Shown: piece after piece, positions 40,829 through 50,591 of the stretch
Layout: each line of letters starts with the position of its first letter
Position numbering within the stretch: the first letter of the stretch is position 1
Assembly: GCF_040147005.1 (NCBI RefSeq)
Contig: NZ_JAMSHO010000001.1
Location: 3,472,001 to 3,536,000, forward strand
DNA from: Halomonas sp. H10-9-1
GTDB lineage: Bacteria > Pseudomonadota > Gammaproteobacteria > Pseudomonadales > Halomonadaceae
DNA length: 64,000 bases
Reading direction: 5' to 3'
Notes under the pieces: model-generated
Databases searched by the model: none
Seen by the model: only the letters and a program-made list of their open reading frames with translations
What the model was told of the DNA's origin: nothing
Made by a program: the position numbers and the translations under genes

Positions 40829-41947
40829 TCACCGGGGGCCGGTACGCCTGGTCGATGCCTGCTCCTCCGACCACTGCCGGGCCACCGCCAGGCAGCTCTC
40901 CCAATCACCCACGTGGAGAAAGTGGCCCGAGGGGCGCTTCTCCAGCTGATAGCGATACATGGGGTCGTAGTACTCGGTCAACAGCGGCGCCAGCCACGCC
41001 TCGTGGGCCTGGGGGTTGCCGCGCTCATGCTCGCGGAAGGCCAGCGCCTGGAGCCGCTGTAGCCGGGCCAGGCGTGCGCTGCCCAGGCGCTTGCGCAGCT
41101 TGGCCAGGGACTCCTCCAGCTGCTTGCGCATCAGGGCCCAGCCCAGCCACTCGCCGAACTGCTGGCGATAGACCGCCCACAGCGCCTCGATATAGTCCCG
41201 GTGGATCTGTGCCAGGCGCCAGTCCAGGGGCATCTCCACGCGTAATCGCGGGGCGTGCTGCATCGCCTCCCAGAAGGTCTGGGGCAGGTTGGCGCCACCG
41301 ATGTGGCGCGACTCATCCTCCACCACCACCGGGCCTGGCAACCCCAGCAGGCGCAGGCCCATGGCATGCTCGAAGTCGATCTGGCCAGGCGCCTGCAGCG
41401 GATGGCGGCCGAAGGCGGAGCCCTTGTGGCGGGCACACCCCTCCAGGTCCAGGCCGGTGTCCAGGGCCAGCACCAGGTCGGTCTTGGCGCAGCCGGTGAG
41501 TCCGCCCACCACCAGCAACGGCTGCTCGGCGGCGGCATCGATGCGCGCGCAGAGCGCCTGGCGCATCGCCTTCCAGCCGCCGCGGATGCGCGGCCGGCTG
41601 ATGCCCGCCTCGCGGATCCAGCGCTGGGCGATCTGCGAGCGCAGCCCGCCGCGGAAGCAGTAGACGATGGCGTCCGGATAACGCTCGAGCTCCGCCTGCC
41701 AGGCCGCCACCCGCGCCGCCTTGACCTCACCGCTGACCAGCCGCTCGCCCAGGGCGATCGCCGCGGCCTGGCCGCGCTGCTTGTACTCGATGCCGACCCG
41801 GCGGCGCTCCTCGTTATCCATCAACGGCAGGTTCACCGCACCGGGCAGCGCCCCCTGGGCAAACTCCACCGGGGCACGCACGTCGATGAGGCGCCGCCCC
41901 TCGCGCAACAGCGCCGGGTCGGGGTCGACCAGCGGCAGCTCACTCAT
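40829..41947 (-). CDS. mnmH: tRNA 2-selenouridine synthase
   Basis: 372 residues. Rhodanese domain (1-130) with the active Cys in IVYCFRGGLRS, then a P-loop domain with VVGGLTGCAKTDLV. Uses selenophosphate from SelD to replace sulfur in 2-thiouridine at the wobble base of tRNAs. Overlaps selD by four bases. Confidence 0.95.
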   Translation of the reverse strand: MSELPLVDPDPALLREGRRLIDVRAPVEFAQGALPGAVNLPLMDNEERRRVGIEYKQRGQAAAIALGERLVSGEVKAARVAAWQAELERYPDAIVYCFRGGLRSQIAQRWIREAGISRPRIRGGWKAMRQALCARIDAAAEQPLLVVGGLTGCAKTDLVLALDTGLDLEGCARHKGSAFGRHPLQAPGQIDFEHAMGLRLLGLPGPVVVEDESRHIGGANLPQTFWEAMQHAPRLRVEMPLDWRLAQIHRDYIEALWAVYRQQFGEWLGWALMRKQLEESLAKLRKRLGSARLARLQRLQALAFREHERGNPQAHEAWLAPLLTEYYDPMYRYQLEKRPSGHFLHVGDWESCLAVARQWSEEQASTRRTGPR

Positions 41948-42981
41948 CCATGCACCTCGATACGCACCGGGCCACTGGCCTCAACGACCTCGCCGAAGGG
42001 TTCCAGGGTCAGGCCATGCTGGCGGCCGATGCGCTCGACGTCATCCTCCCAGGCCGGATCGACGGCCAGCAACAGGCCGCCGGAGGTCTGGGGATCGCAT
42101 AGCCACTGCCAGTGGGCCTCATCCATGTCAGGCAGGCTCTCCCCCAGGGCCTGGCGATTGCGCAGGGTACCCCCGGGCACCGCGCCCTGGCGGCGATAGG
42201 CCTCCGCCTCGGCCAGCCGCGGCAGGCGACGGAAGTCGATACGCGCGGCGACCTCGCTGGCCGCACACACCTCGGCCAGGTGGCCACCGAGCCCGAAGCC
42301 GGTGACATCGGTCATGGCATGCACGCCCGCGACCCTTGCCAGCTCCACGCCGATGCGGTTGGAGCGCAACATGGTCTCCCGCGCCAGACCCTGGTGGCCG
42401 GGCTCCAGCAGCCCCTTCTTCTCGGCGGTGGTCAGCATGCCCACCCCCAGCGGCTTGGTCAGGAACAGCAGGTCGCCGGGCCTGGCGCCCTTGTTGAGCT
42501 TGAGGTGCTCGAGCTCGACAAGGCCGTTGACCGCCAGGCCGAAGATCGGCTCCGGAGCGTCGATGGAGTGGCCACCGGCCAGTGCCAGGCCCAACTCGCA
42601 ACACACTGCCTGGGCGCCGGCCATCACGTCGCCGGCCACCTCGGCGGGCAGCTTGTCCAGCGGCCAGCCGAGGATGCCCAGGGCTAGGACCGGGGTACCG
42701 CCCATGGCGTAGATATCGCTGATGGCGTTGGTGGCGGCGATGCGTCCAAAGTCGAAGGGGTCGTCGACGATGGGCATGAAGAAATCAGTGGTGGCGATCA
42801 TCCCGCGGCCGTCACCCAGGTCGTAGACGGCGGCGTCCTCGCGGCCCTGATTGCCGACGATCAACCGCGAATGGCTCGCCCCGGGGCCGGCCTTGGCCAG
42901 GATGCCGTCGAGCACGTCGGGGGCGATCTTGCAGCCACAACCGGCACCGTGGCTGTACTGGGTCAGGCGGATGGCGCTCAT
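41944..42981 (-). CDS. selD: Selenide, water dikinase
   Basis: 345 residues from the ATG at 42981. Active-site region HGAGCGCKIAPD, the Cys form, not the Sec form, so no SECIS is needed. AIRS-like fold with ALAGGHSID and GLGGHLAEV. Makes selenophosphate. Coupled to mnmH; no selA/selB nearby, so the trait here may be tRNA selenation only (inference). Confidence 0.96.
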   Translation of the reverse strand: MSAIRLTQYSHGAGCGCKIAPDVLDGILAKAGPGASHSRLIVGNQGREDAAVYDLGDGRGMIATTDFFMPIVDDPFDFGRIAATNAISDIYAMGGTPVLALGILGWPLDKLPAEVAGDVMAGAQAVCCELGLALAGGHSIDAPEPIFGLAVNGLVELEHLKLNKGARPGDLLFLTKPLGVGMLTTAEKKGLLEPGHQGLARETMLRSNRIGVELARVAGVHAMTDVTGFGLGGHLAEVCAASEVAARIDFRRLPRLAEAEAYRRQGAVPGGTLRNRQALGESLPDMDEAHWQWLCDPQTSGGLLLAVDPAWEDDVERIGRQHGLTLEPFGEVVEASGPVRIEVHG

Positions 42982-43121
42982 CGAAGTCTCCTCAGGTTCG
43001 TTACCGGTCATTCTACACCAGGGGCATCGCCGAACGTCTCAGGTGGAAACACCGCTCAAGGCTTCCCCGGTGACAGGCCTTCGCTATCACAACATGATCA
43101 ACGCGATAGCCACACACATCG

Positions 43122-44507
43122 CTACAGCGCCTCCAGGGCGTCGGCGAGCTTGTCCACGGCGACCACCTCCATGCCCTCGGGGCTGCGCTTGGGGGCGTTG
43201 CCCCGCGGCACGATGGCGCGGGTGAAGCCGTGCTTGGCCGCCTCGACGATGCGCTCCTGGCCACTCGGCACCGGGCGGATCTCGCCGGAGAGGCCCACCT
43301 CGCCGAACACCACCAGCTCGCGGGGCAGCGGACGGCTCTGCAGGCTGGAGACCACCGCCAGCAGCACCGCCAGGTCGGCGCTGGTCTCCAGCACCTTGAC
43401 GCCGCCCACCACGTTGAGGAAGACGTCCTGGTCGCCGGTGAAGAGCCCACCGTGGCGGTGCAGCACGGCCAGCAGCATGGCCAGGCGGTTGGCGTCCAGG
43501 CCCACCGCCACCCGCCGCGGGTTGCCCAGAGGCGAATCGTCGAGCAGCGCCTGCACCTCCACCAGGATCGGCCGGGTGCCCTCCCACACCACCATCACCA
43601 GGCTGCCCGGCGACTGCTCCTCGGTGCGTGACAGGAAGATGGCGCTGGGGTTCTTCACCTCCTTGAGGCCGTGCTCGAGCATGGCGAAGACCCCCAGCTC
43701 GTTGACCGCGCCGAAGCGGTTCTTCTGGCCGCGCAGGGTGCGGAAGCGCGAATCGGCGCCGCCTTCCAGCAGCAGCGAGGCGTCGATCATGTGCTCCAGC
43801 ACCTTGGGTCCGGCGAGGCTGCCATCCTTGGTCACGTGCCCCACCAGCAGCAGCACGGTGTTGCTCTGCTTGGCGAAACGGGTCAGCGCCGCGGCCGATT
43901 CTCGCACCTGGGCCACGCCCCCGGGGGCCGAGGCGATATCCTCCAGGTGCATGGTCTGGATGGAGTCGATGACCAGGATCTCCGGGCGCTCACGCTCGGC
44001 CACGGCGAGGATCGTCTCCACGCTGGTCTCGGCCAGCATCTTCAGCCCCTGGGTGGGCAGCTGCAGGCGATGGGCACGCATCGCCACCTGGGAGAGCGAC
44101 TCCTCGCCGGTGACGTAGAGCACGCCCCGGCCCTGGGCCAGCTTGCAGGCAGTCTGCAGCAGCAGGGTCGACTTGCCGGCACCAGGATGGCCACCCAGCA
44201 GCACCGCCGAGCCCGGCACCAGGCCACCGCCCAGCACCCGGTCGAACTCGGCGAAGGTGGAGGAGAGCCTGGGCACCTCGCTGAGGTCGACGTTGGCCAG
44301 GTCGACCACCTCGCGGCTCAGGGCACCGGCGTAGCCGCCGCGTGCCGCACCCGAGGCCGGCGCCGCGCCCCCGGCGCCCGGTCGCGCCGGGGCGAGGCGC
44401 ACCTCGCTCAAGGTGTTCCATTCTCGGCAGCTTGTGCACTGCCCCTGCCACTTGCGGTATTCGGCACCACATTCGGTGCAGACGAAGGCGCTCTTTGCCT
44501 TGGCCAT
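43122..44507 (-). CDS. radA: DNA repair protein RadA
   Basis: 461 residues. Zinc finger CTECGAEYRKWQGQC (C-x2-C...C-x2-C at the start), RecA-like motor with GGHPGAGKSTLL (about 94-105), the KNRFG motif in GQKNRFGAVNE, and a Lon-like C-terminal domain (RIVEAAKHGFTRAIVP). Branch-migration helicase in recombination. Full length. Confidence 0.96.
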   Translation of the reverse strand: MAKAKSAFVCTECGAEYRKWQGQCTSCREWNTLSEVRLAPARPGAGGAAPASGAARGGYAGALSREVVDLANVDLSEVPRLSSTFAEFDRVLGGGLVPGSAVLLGGHPGAGKSTLLLQTACKLAQGRGVLYVTGEESLSQVAMRAHRLQLPTQGLKMLAETSVETILAVAERERPEILVIDSIQTMHLEDIASAPGGVAQVRESAAALTRFAKQSNTVLLLVGHVTKDGSLAGPKVLEHMIDASLLLEGGADSRFRTLRGQKNRFGAVNELGVFAMLEHGLKEVKNPSAIFLSRTEEQSPGSLVMVVWEGTRPILVEVQALLDDSPLGNPRRVAVGLDANRLAMLLAVLHRHGGLFTGDQDVFLNVVGGVKVLETSADLAVLLAVVSSLQSRPLPRELVVFGEVGLSGEIRPVPSGQERIVEAAKHGFTRAIVPRGNAPKRSPEGMEVVAVDKLADALEAL

Positions 44508-44580
44508 GGCGTATCTCGTGGTGGATGGATCGTGAAGGGTCGCGAGTTGGGTGGCGCCATGCGGCCAGCCACAACGGCAA

Positions 44581-44602
44581 GGGGCGGCCCGAAGGCCGCC
44601 CC
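44581..44602 (-). terminator. Hairpin after the NlpE-like gene
   Basis: Perfect 9-bp GGGGCGGCC/GGCCGCCCC. The loop is TTCG on the minus strand, a very stable tetraloop, then TTGCC. Few T residues follow, so termination is likely but not certain. Upstream of radA. Confidence 0.65.
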
Positions 44603-44633
44603 CACCGGATCACCCGGGGTTATCCGCGAGCGA

Positions 44634-45083
44634 TCACTGGCGCTTGAGCTGCAGCATCTCGCCGTTCTGGAAGCGACGACGCTCGGGATCGATCAGTTCC
44701 AGGGTCTGGGGGTCGAGGCGCAGGAAGTAATAGATCTGTCCCTCGCCGTCCGGCGTGAGCTCGTAGACGGTGGCGTCGGGCTCGTTGGCGGTACCCTCCA
44801 GCACTTCCCAGTTACCGGCGTAGGTCTCGTCCGGGGGGCTCTGCGGATGGCCGCGATAAGCGGCACTGAGCTCGAAGGTGCGCTCTGCGGCAGCGGCCTG
44901 CTCATCGCCACGCATCAGCACATCGAGGTCGATACCATCGCAGTTACGGCACGGCAAGGTGCCCTGGTAACGCTCCTCGTCGGGCTCCACAGCGGCACCC
45001 GCTGGGCCATCGGTGGGGCCGGCGGCACAGCCGGCCAGCAGCGCAAGCATCGCCGATCCGGCAAGCAAGGTCCTGATTTGCAT
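44634..45083 (-). CDS. NlpE-like copper-resistance lipoprotein (N-terminal domain)
   Basis: 149 residues from the ATG at 45083. Lipobox ALLAGC (about residues 14-19), then the NlpE N-terminal signature YQGTLPCRNCDGIDLDV (C-x-x-C) and a barrel ending MLQLKRQ. E. coli NlpE is an outer-membrane lipoprotein that signals through Cpx; here only the N-terminal domain is present. Alternative: DUF306-like lipoprotein. Confidence 0.8.
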   Translation of the reverse strand: MQIRTLLAGSAMLALLAGCAAGPTDGPAGAAVEPDEERYQGTLPCRNCDGIDLDVLMRGDEQAAAAERTFELSAAYRGHPQSPPDETYAGNWEVLEGTANEPDATVYELTPDGEGQIYYFLRLDPQTLELIDPERRRFQNGEMLQLKRQ

Positions 45084-45180
45084 ATGTGTCCTCCTGGGCA
45101 GTGGGCGTTGCACCGTTATCTACGGCGGCCTGAGTCACAGCATAACCGCTGATAAGGCCGACGCACAGTTTCGTGGCCCC

Positions 45181-46080
45181 TCATCCACCGATACCGGCAT
45201 GCACGTGGGCAAAAACCAGCGCCAGCACCACCGGCATCACCACCAGTGAACCGAGGTTGCCGATCAGCACCAGCGAGGCGACCTTGTGTGGCTCCTGGCG
45301 ATACTGCTCGGCCACCAGATAGTTGAGTACCGCCGGCGGCAGCGCGGCGAACACCCACAGCGCCGCGGCCTGCAGGCCGGAGAGCCCCAGCAGCCAGACC
45401 AGCGGCGCGGCCAGCACCAGGCCGGAGAGCGGGCAGAGCACGGCGCCCAGCAGACCGGTCTTCCAGTCCGAGAAGTCGATGTCGAGCATGCGCACACCCA
45501 GGGCGAAGAGCAGCAGCGGAATGCACACCCCGCCCAGCATATGCAACGCCTCCAGCAGCCAGCCAGGCAGCGCCACCCCCAGCAGGTTGACCGCCAGGCC
45601 GGCGAAGGTGGCCAGCACGATGGGCAAGCGCAGGATCCGCAGCAACGAGGAGCCGGGGCTCAGCATCCACAGCCCCACCGTGAAGTGCAGCAGCATCTCG
45701 ACGATGAACAGCACCACCGCGGCGGGCAGCGCCGCCTCGCCGAAGGCCAGCAGCAGCAGCGGGATGCCCATGTTACCGGAATTGTTGAACATCATCGGCG
45801 GCAGGAAGGTCTTCACCTCCAGCCCCAACCACTTCACCAATGGCCACAGCACCAGCCCCGAGCCCAGCACCACCACCGTGCCACCCAGCGCCAGCCCCGC
45901 ATACTCCTCCAGCGGGGCCTGGCCGTCGGCCAGCACGGCAAACACCAGCATGGGCACGAAGAGCTCCATGTTGAGCGTGTTGAGGGTGGCGATATCGGGG
46001 TTGCGCAGGCGGCCGTAAAGGGTGCCGCATCCGGCGATCAGGAATACCGGCAGCAGGGTGGCAAGGATCTGGGCGGTCAT
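45181..46080 (-). CDS. AEC-family permease
   Basis: 299 residues with about ten membrane helices. MTAQILATLLPVFLIAGCGTLYG at the start and FNNSGNMGIPLLLLAFGE in the middle, the conserved crossing motif N-x-G-x-x-G-x-P of auxin-efflux-carrier-type permeases. Substrate unknown; homologues move malate or malonate. Start at 46080 chosen at MTAQ, the start of the first helix. Confidence 0.88.
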   Translation of the reverse strand: MTAQILATLLPVFLIAGCGTLYGRLRNPDIATLNTLNMELFVPMLVFAVLADGQAPLEEYAGLALGGTVVVLGSGLVLWPLVKWLGLEVKTFLPPMMFNNSGNMGIPLLLLAFGEAALPAAVVLFIVEMLLHFTVGLWMLSPGSSLLRILRLPIVLATFAGLAVNLLGVALPGWLLEALHMLGGVCIPLLLFALGVRMLDIDFSDWKTGLLGAVLCPLSGLVLAAPLVWLLGLSGLQAAALWVFAALPPAVLNYLVAEQYRQEPHKVASLVLIGNLGSLVVMPVVLALVFAHVHAGIGG

Positions 46081-46189
46081 CGCGAAGTCATTGTGATCGG
46101 GGTCAGGGGGCACCAGCCTAGCACGGCTTGCGCGGCTCGGCCGCGCGGGTCACCATGCCTGCTATCCCTCACTGTCCCGAGCGAGAGCC

Positions 46190-47254
46190 ATGAGCAAGTT
46201 CTGGAGCCCCGAGGTCCGCGAGCTGACGCCCTATGTTCCCGGCGAGCAGCCCCGCGAGCGCCTGATCAAGCTGAACACCAACGAGAACCCCTACCCCCCG
46301 GCCCCGGGAGTCGGCGCCGTGCTGCGCGAATTCCCCAGCGACCACCTGCGCCGCTATCCGGACCCCGAGTCCCGGGCGCTGCGCGAGGCGCTGGCCGCGG
46401 AGTTCGGCGTCGAGGTCGGGCAGGTGTTCGTGGGCAATGGCTCCGACGAGGTACTGGCACTGGCCTTCCAGGCCTTCTTCCGCCAGGCAGCGGCGCTGCA
46501 GATGCCGGCGATCACCTACAGTTTCTACCCCGTCTACTGCCGGCTCTACGACATCGAGCGCCAGGCCCTGCCGCTGGCCGCCGACTGGTCGGTGGACCTG
46601 GCGGCCTTCGACGCCTCGGCGGGCGGGGTGGTGCTCGCCAACCCCAACGCTCCCACCGGCCACGGCCACACGCGCGCGGCGATCACCGCCCTGCTCGAGA
46701 GGGTCACCGAGTCGGTGGTGCTGATCGACGAAGCCTACGTGGACTTCGGCGGCGAGAGCGCGGTGCCGCTGGTGGAGCGCTTCCCCAACCTGCTGATCAC
46801 CGGCACCTTCTCCAAGTCGCGCAGCCTGGCCGGCCTGCGGCTGGGCTATGCGGTGGGCTCCAGGGAGCTGATCGAGGGACTGGAACGGGTCAAGGACTCC
46901 TTCAACTCCTACCCGGTGGACAGCCTGGCCAGTGCCGTGGCCATCGCCTCCCTGGCCGACCAGGAGCACTTCGCGGCGTGCCGCGAACGGGTGATCACTA
47001 CTCGCGAGCAAACCCGCAGCGCCCTGGAGAGACTGGGCTTCGACGTGCTGCCCTCCCAGACCAACTTCCTGCTGGTACGCCACCCCGGGCAGGACGCCGC
47101 ACAGCTCTTCGTGGGACTGCGCGAGCGGGGGGTGCTGGTGCGCCACTTCAACACCGAGGCGCTGCGCGACCACCTGCGCATCAGCATCGGCACCGATGAC
47201 GAGATGGAGAACCTCATCGAGACGCTGACGCTGCTCTGCCAGGCGCCGGCCTGA
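46190..47254 (+). CDS. hisC: Histidinol-phosphate aminotransferase
   Basis: 354 residues. Fold I PLP enzyme: IKLNTNENPYPP at the start, substrate segment NPNAPTGH, and the PLP-binding lysine in GTFSKSRSLAGLRLG (about K210). Histidine biosynthesis step 7, separate from the hisBHAF operon. Strong bidirectional terminator follows. Confidence 0.95.
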   Translation: MSKFWSPEVRELTPYVPGEQPRERLIKLNTNENPYPPAPGVGAVLREFPSDHLRRYPDPESRALREALAAEFGVEVGQVFVGNGSDEVLALAFQAFFRQAAALQMPAITYSFYPVYCRLYDIERQALPLAADWSVDLAAFDASAGGVVLANPNAPTGHGHTRAAITALLERVTESVVLIDEAYVDFGGESAVPLVERFPNLLITGTFSKSRSLAGLRLGYAVGSRELIEGLERVKDSFNSYPVDSLASAVAIASLADQEHFAACRERVITTREQTRSALERLGFDVLPSQTNFLLVRHPGQDAAQLFVGLRERGVLVRHFNTEALRDHLRISIGTDDEMENLIETLTLLCQAPA

Positions 47255-47282
47255 GCCCCAGCCTCCCTCCCTCCAAACACAC

Positions 47283-47318
47283 GAAAGCCCCGCGGCACTT
47301 GCGCGCCGCGGGGCTTTC
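47283..47318. terminator. Bidirectional terminator between hisC and the SuhB-like gene
   Basis: 14-bp perfect stem GAAAGCCCCGCGGC/GCCGCGGGGCTTTC with an eight-base loop. It is T-rich on the outgoing side in both directions (CTTTCTCTT / GCTTTCG). Confidence 0.85.
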
Positions 47319-47348
47319 TCTTGGGCTCGGGCCAGGCTCGCCGCGGAC

Positions 47349-48143
47349 TCAGAAGTGCGGCTTGAGCTGCTGTACCAGCGCCTTGTAGAGGCGCGGGCCG
47401 GCGGCCATCAGCAGGCCATCCGCATCCACCCTGGGCTGGCCGTCCGGGGTCCCCATCAGCGCGCCGGACTCCTTGAGCAGCAGGCCGCCGACGTGGAGGT
47501 CCTGCTCCTCCAGGCCCAGCACGAAGGCGGCATCGGCACGCCCCGAGGCCAGCTCGGCGAGATCGAGCAAGCCGCTACCGCTGGCCCGCTGCCCCCCGAT
47601 AAGCGGGCCGAGCTGCTGAATCAGGGTCAGGTAGGTGGGCAGGTAGCGATTGCGCAGCGAGCTGTCGGGCAGCCCCATGGCGATGCGCGTACCGGCCACG
47701 GCATGATGGCCGGGGACACGGATGCGCTTGCCGTTGTGCTGGGCACCACGGCCACGGCTGGCCAGGTACTCGTCGTCACTGAAGGGACAGATCACCACCG
47801 CATGCTCCGCACGGCCCTTGACCAGGCATACCAGTGACAGCGCGAAGCCAGGGGCGGCGACTTCGAGGTTCGAATAGCCGTGGAAGGGCTCAATGCGCCA
47901 CAGCACATCGCGCCCCTCGCCTTCACCCTCGCGGTGGGGAGTGAAACGGCCGACGACGCCGTGCTGGGGGTAACCGCGGGAGAGCTGACGCACGATGAGT
48001 GTCTCGGCGTTGCGCGCGGCGTCTTCCAGCAGGCGGTCGAGGTTGTGCTCTTGGCGGGAGTTCTCGATGCGCTCGCGAATGCGCAGGAACTGCTCGCCGG
48101 CGCTGCGCGCGGCGCGCAGCGCGTATTGGACCATCGGATGCAT
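47349..48143 (-). CDS. SuhB-like protein with degenerate phosphatase site
   Basis: 264 residues aligned end to end with E. coli SuhB: it starts MHPMVQYALRAARSAG and has YPQHGVV. The metal site is broken. The usual T-E-E-S is GRFT, D-P-L-D-G-T-T-N is EPFHGYSN, and W-D-x-A-A-G is QDLHVGG (only the Asp kept). It should not hydrolyse inositol phosphate. SuhB also acts in rRNA antitermination with NusA/NusG/NusB, a job that does not need catalysis, so this copy may keep only that job (inference). Divergent from trmJ, the usual SuhB neighbour. Confidence 0.88.
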   Translation of the reverse strand: MHPMVQYALRAARSAGEQFLRIRERIENSRQEHNLDRLLEDAARNAETLIVRQLSRGYPQHGVVGRFTPHREGEGEGRDVLWRIEPFHGYSNLEVAAPGFALSLVCLVKGRAEHAVVICPFSDDEYLASRGRGAQHNGKRIRVPGHHAVAGTRIAMGLPDSSLRNRYLPTYLTLIQQLGPLIGGQRASGSGLLDLAELASGRADAAFVLGLEEQDLHVGGLLLKESGALMGTPDGQPRVDADGLLMAAGPRLYKALVQQLKPHF

Positions 48144-48299
48144 GATCGGGCCTTGGGGAGTCGGTGGTGTTAAAGAACGGGGCGTTCTCTCGAAACGCTG
48201 GCGCGAATCCTAACAGAAGCGCTCGGCGCGCGCCATCCACAGCGACGCTCGCATGCTAGACTGCGCCCCTCAACTTCCCGCAGCACCGGACCCTGACCC

Positions 48300-49040
48300 A
48301 TGCTCGAGCGCATCCGAATCGTCCTGATCGGCACCAGCCACCCCGGCAATATCGGCGCCACCGCCCGCGCCATGCACAACATGGCCCTGAGCGACCTGAC
48401 CCTGGTGGCGCCGCGCTGCGAGCCGATCAACGCCGACAGCGTGTCGCGGGCCTCCGGCGCCGACCATCTGGTGCACGGCGCCCGAGTCGTCGACACCCTG
48501 GAGGCGGCCGTGGCCGACTGCACCCTGGTGGTGGGCGCCAGCGCCCGCTCACGCACCCTGCCCTGGCCGATGCTCTCACCGCGCGAGCTGGGCGAGCGCC
48601 TCCCCCAGGAGCTGGCCGCCCCGGACGCCCGGGTGGCGCTGGTGTTCGGCCGCGAGGACAGCGGCCTGACCAATGCCGAGCTGCAACGCTGCCATGCCCA
48701 CGTGCACATTCCCACCAACCCGGACTTCAGCTCGCTGAACCTCGCCGCGGCGGTGCAGGTGCTGGCCTACGAGTGCCGCCAGGCCTGGCTGGCGGGCGAG
48801 CCGGCCGACCCCGTGGAGGCCGACCAGGCCCTGGCCACCCATGCCGAGCTGGAACACTACTTCGCCCACCTGGAGCGCACTCTCGTCGCCATCGGTTTCC
48901 ATGACCCGGCCACCCCTCGCCAGCTGATGGCCCGGCTGCGCCGCTTCACCCTGCGCGCCCGCCCCGAGCGCATGGAACTCAATATCCTGCGCGGCATCCT
49001 CACGGAGACCGAGAAGCTCGCCCCGCCGCGGGATGAGTGA
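48300..49040 (+). CDS. trmJ: tRNA (cytidine/uridine-2'-O-)-methyltransferase TrmJ
   Basis: 246 residues. SPOUT fold: RIVLIGTSHPGNIGATARAM at the start, ALVFGREDSGLTNAEL and FSSLNLAAAVQVLAYE form the knotted SAM site. Methylates position 32 of tRNAs. The C-terminal helical extension is present. Lies next to suhB, cysE and iscR as in Pseudomonas and relatives. Confidence 0.95.
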   Translation: MLERIRIVLIGTSHPGNIGATARAMHNMALSDLTLVAPRCEPINADSVSRASGADHLVHGARVVDTLEAAVADCTLVVGASARSRTLPWPMLSPRELGERLPQELAAPDARVALVFGREDSGLTNAELQRCHAHVHIPTNPDFSSLNLAAAVQVLAYECRQAWLAGEPADPVEADQALATHAELEHYFAHLERTLVAIGFHDPATPRQLMARLRRFTLRARPERMELNILRGILTETEKLAPPRDE

Positions 49041-49159
49041 TGGCCAACGCCCGGCGGAAAGGGGCAGGCTCGCCTTGAAGCTCCCCACCGCCGCCCCCAC
49101 ACTGAGATGATCATCCGCGGCGGTTGCCGCCCTGCCCATCCAAGCCCAAGGACCGCTGC

Positions 49160-49987
49160 ATGTTTCAACGCCTGCGTGAGGACATCAACAGCGTTTTCGA
49201 CCGCGACCCGGCGGCACGCAACTTTCTTGAAGTGCTGACCAACTACCCGGGCCTGCACGCCCTGCTGCTCCACCGCCTGAGCCATCGCCTGTGGCGCGCC
49301 AACCTGCGCTGGCTGGCGCGCAGCCTCTCCACCTTCTCGCGTTGGCTGACCGGCATCGAGATCCATCCCGGGGCCACCATCGGCCGGCGTTTCTTCATCG
49401 ACCACGGCATGGGCGTGGTGATCGGCGAGACCGCCGAGGTGGGTGACGACGTCACCCTCTACCAGGGCGTGACCCTGGGCGGTACCAGCTGGAACAAGGG
49501 CAAGCGTCACCCCACCCTGGAGAACGGCGTGATCGTCGGTGCCGGCGCCAAGATCCTCGGCCCCTTCAGCGTGGGCGTCGGCGCCAAGATCGGCTCCAAC
49601 GCCGTGGTGACCAAGGAGGTGCCCGCCGGCGCCACCGTGGTGGGCATCCCCGGCAAGATCGTCAAGCGCGAGGAGCCGGATGCCGCCGACACCCTGGACG
49701 TCGACCCGGGTCGCCGCGAGGCGATTCGCCGCAAGTTCGGCTTCGACGCCTACGGGGTCAGCGAGGACATGCCCGACCCGGTGGCGCGCTCCATCCAGGC
49801 GATGCTCGATCATATGCACGCCGTGGATGAGCGCCTCGAGCGCATGTGCCAGACCCTGCGCAAGGTCGACGCCAGCTACCGCGCCGGGGAGATGCCCGAG
49901 CTGCGTGACGAGGACTTCGCCGAAGTACTCGATGACGCCTGCAAGATGCCGGAGAAGGCACCGGCACCGGACGACCCAAAAGGTTGA
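49160..49987 (+). CDS. cysE: Serine O-acetyltransferase
   Basis: 275 residues. Helical N-terminal domain starts [18 protein letters not shown]. The left-handed beta helix has hexapeptides [19 protein letters not shown] and [17 protein letters not shown]. Catalytic His in [14 protein letters not shown]. Makes O-acetylserine for cysteine, upstream of the cysteine-desulfurase genes. The in-frame ATG 12 codons earlier lacks conservation. Confidence 0.95.
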   Translation: MFQRLREDINSVFDRDPAARNFLEVLTNYPGLHALLLHRLSHRLWRANLRWLARSLSTFSRWLTGIEIHPGATIGRRFFIDHGMGVVIGETAEVGDDVTLYQGVTLGGTSWNKGKRHPTLENGVIVGAGAKILGPFSVGVGAKIGSNAVVTKEVPAGATVVGIPGKIVKREEPDAADTLDVDPGRREAIRRKFGFDAYGVSEDMPDPVARSIQAMLDHMHAVDERLERMCQTLRKVDASYRAGEMPELRDEDFAEVLDDACKMPEKAPAPDDPKG

Positions 49988-50013
49988 CCGCGGCACTCGG
50001 TCTTTCCCATAAT
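49984..50013 (+). promoter_or_regulatory. Candidate promoter of iscR
   Basis: TTGACC, 18-bp spacer, CATAAT. The -35 overlaps the cysE stop codon. The iscR start lies 72 bases after the -10. No IscR-type operator is clear by eye. Confidence 0.55.
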
Positions 50014-50085
50014 GCCTCCTCGATCCGTGCGCTCCCAGCGGAGCCAACGATTACCGAACGCCGCCCCGGCGGCGCCGAGGACGCC

Positions 50086-50559
50086 ATGCGCCTGACCACC
50101 AAGGGTCGCTACGCCGTCACCGCCATGCTCGACCTGGCGATGAACGCCCGCAGCGGGCCGATCTGCCTGGCCGACATCTCGCGACGTCAGGAAATCTCGC
50201 TCTCCTACCTCGAGCAGCTGTTCGCCCGCCTGCGCCGTGCCGGCCTGGTGGAGAGCGTGCGCGGCCCGGGCGGGGGCTACCTGCTGGCCCAGGCGCCCGA
50301 GGCCATCTCCGTGGCCCGGGTGATCGACGCCGTGGATGAATCCGTGGATGCCACGCGCTGCGGTGGCCTCTCCGACTGCCAGCAGGGCGACACCTGCCTC
50401 ACCCACTACCTGTGGTGCGAGCTGTCGGAACATATCCAGGGCTTCCTCGAAGGCGTCACCCTGGGCCAGCTCGCCGAGCGCCAGGAGATCCAGCAGATCG
50501 CCGGCCGTCAGCGTCGTCGCCTCGCTGGCGACGGCGGCATCCTCGCCTCGGCGCCCTGA
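50086..50559 (+). CDS. iscR: Iron-sulfur cluster regulator IscR
   Basis: 157 residues. Rrf2 winged helix: [18 protein letters not shown] and [11 protein letters not shown]. Three cluster cysteines in [14 protein letters not shown] (spacing C-x5-C-x5-C), then the His ligand in LTHYLW. Represses the isc genes when loaded with [2Fe-2S]. First gene of iscR-iscS-iscA. Confidence 0.95.
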   Translation: MRLTTKGRYAVTAMLDLAMNARSGPICLADISRRQEISLSYLEQLFARLRRAGLVESVRGPGGGYLLAQAPEAISVARVIDAVDESVDATRCGGLSDCQQGDTCLTHYLWCELSEHIQGFLEGVTLGQLAERQEIQQIAGRQRRRLAGDGGILASAP

Positions 50560-50591
50560 CCGCCAGGCCGAACCCGAGACTTCCCGAGGCC

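Noticed and set aside
42925..42945. Selenocysteine codon in selD
   Set aside because: The active-site residue is encoded as Cys (GAGCGCK), with no UGA codon.
43083..43112. Inverted repeat GCTATC/GATAGC between selD and radA
   Set aside because: Only six pairs with a wide loop and no T-tract; not enough to call a terminator or operator.
45286..47199. 637-residue open frame on the plus strand
   Set aside because: Runs antisense through the AEC permease and then in the wrong frame through hisC; a GC-rich shadow.
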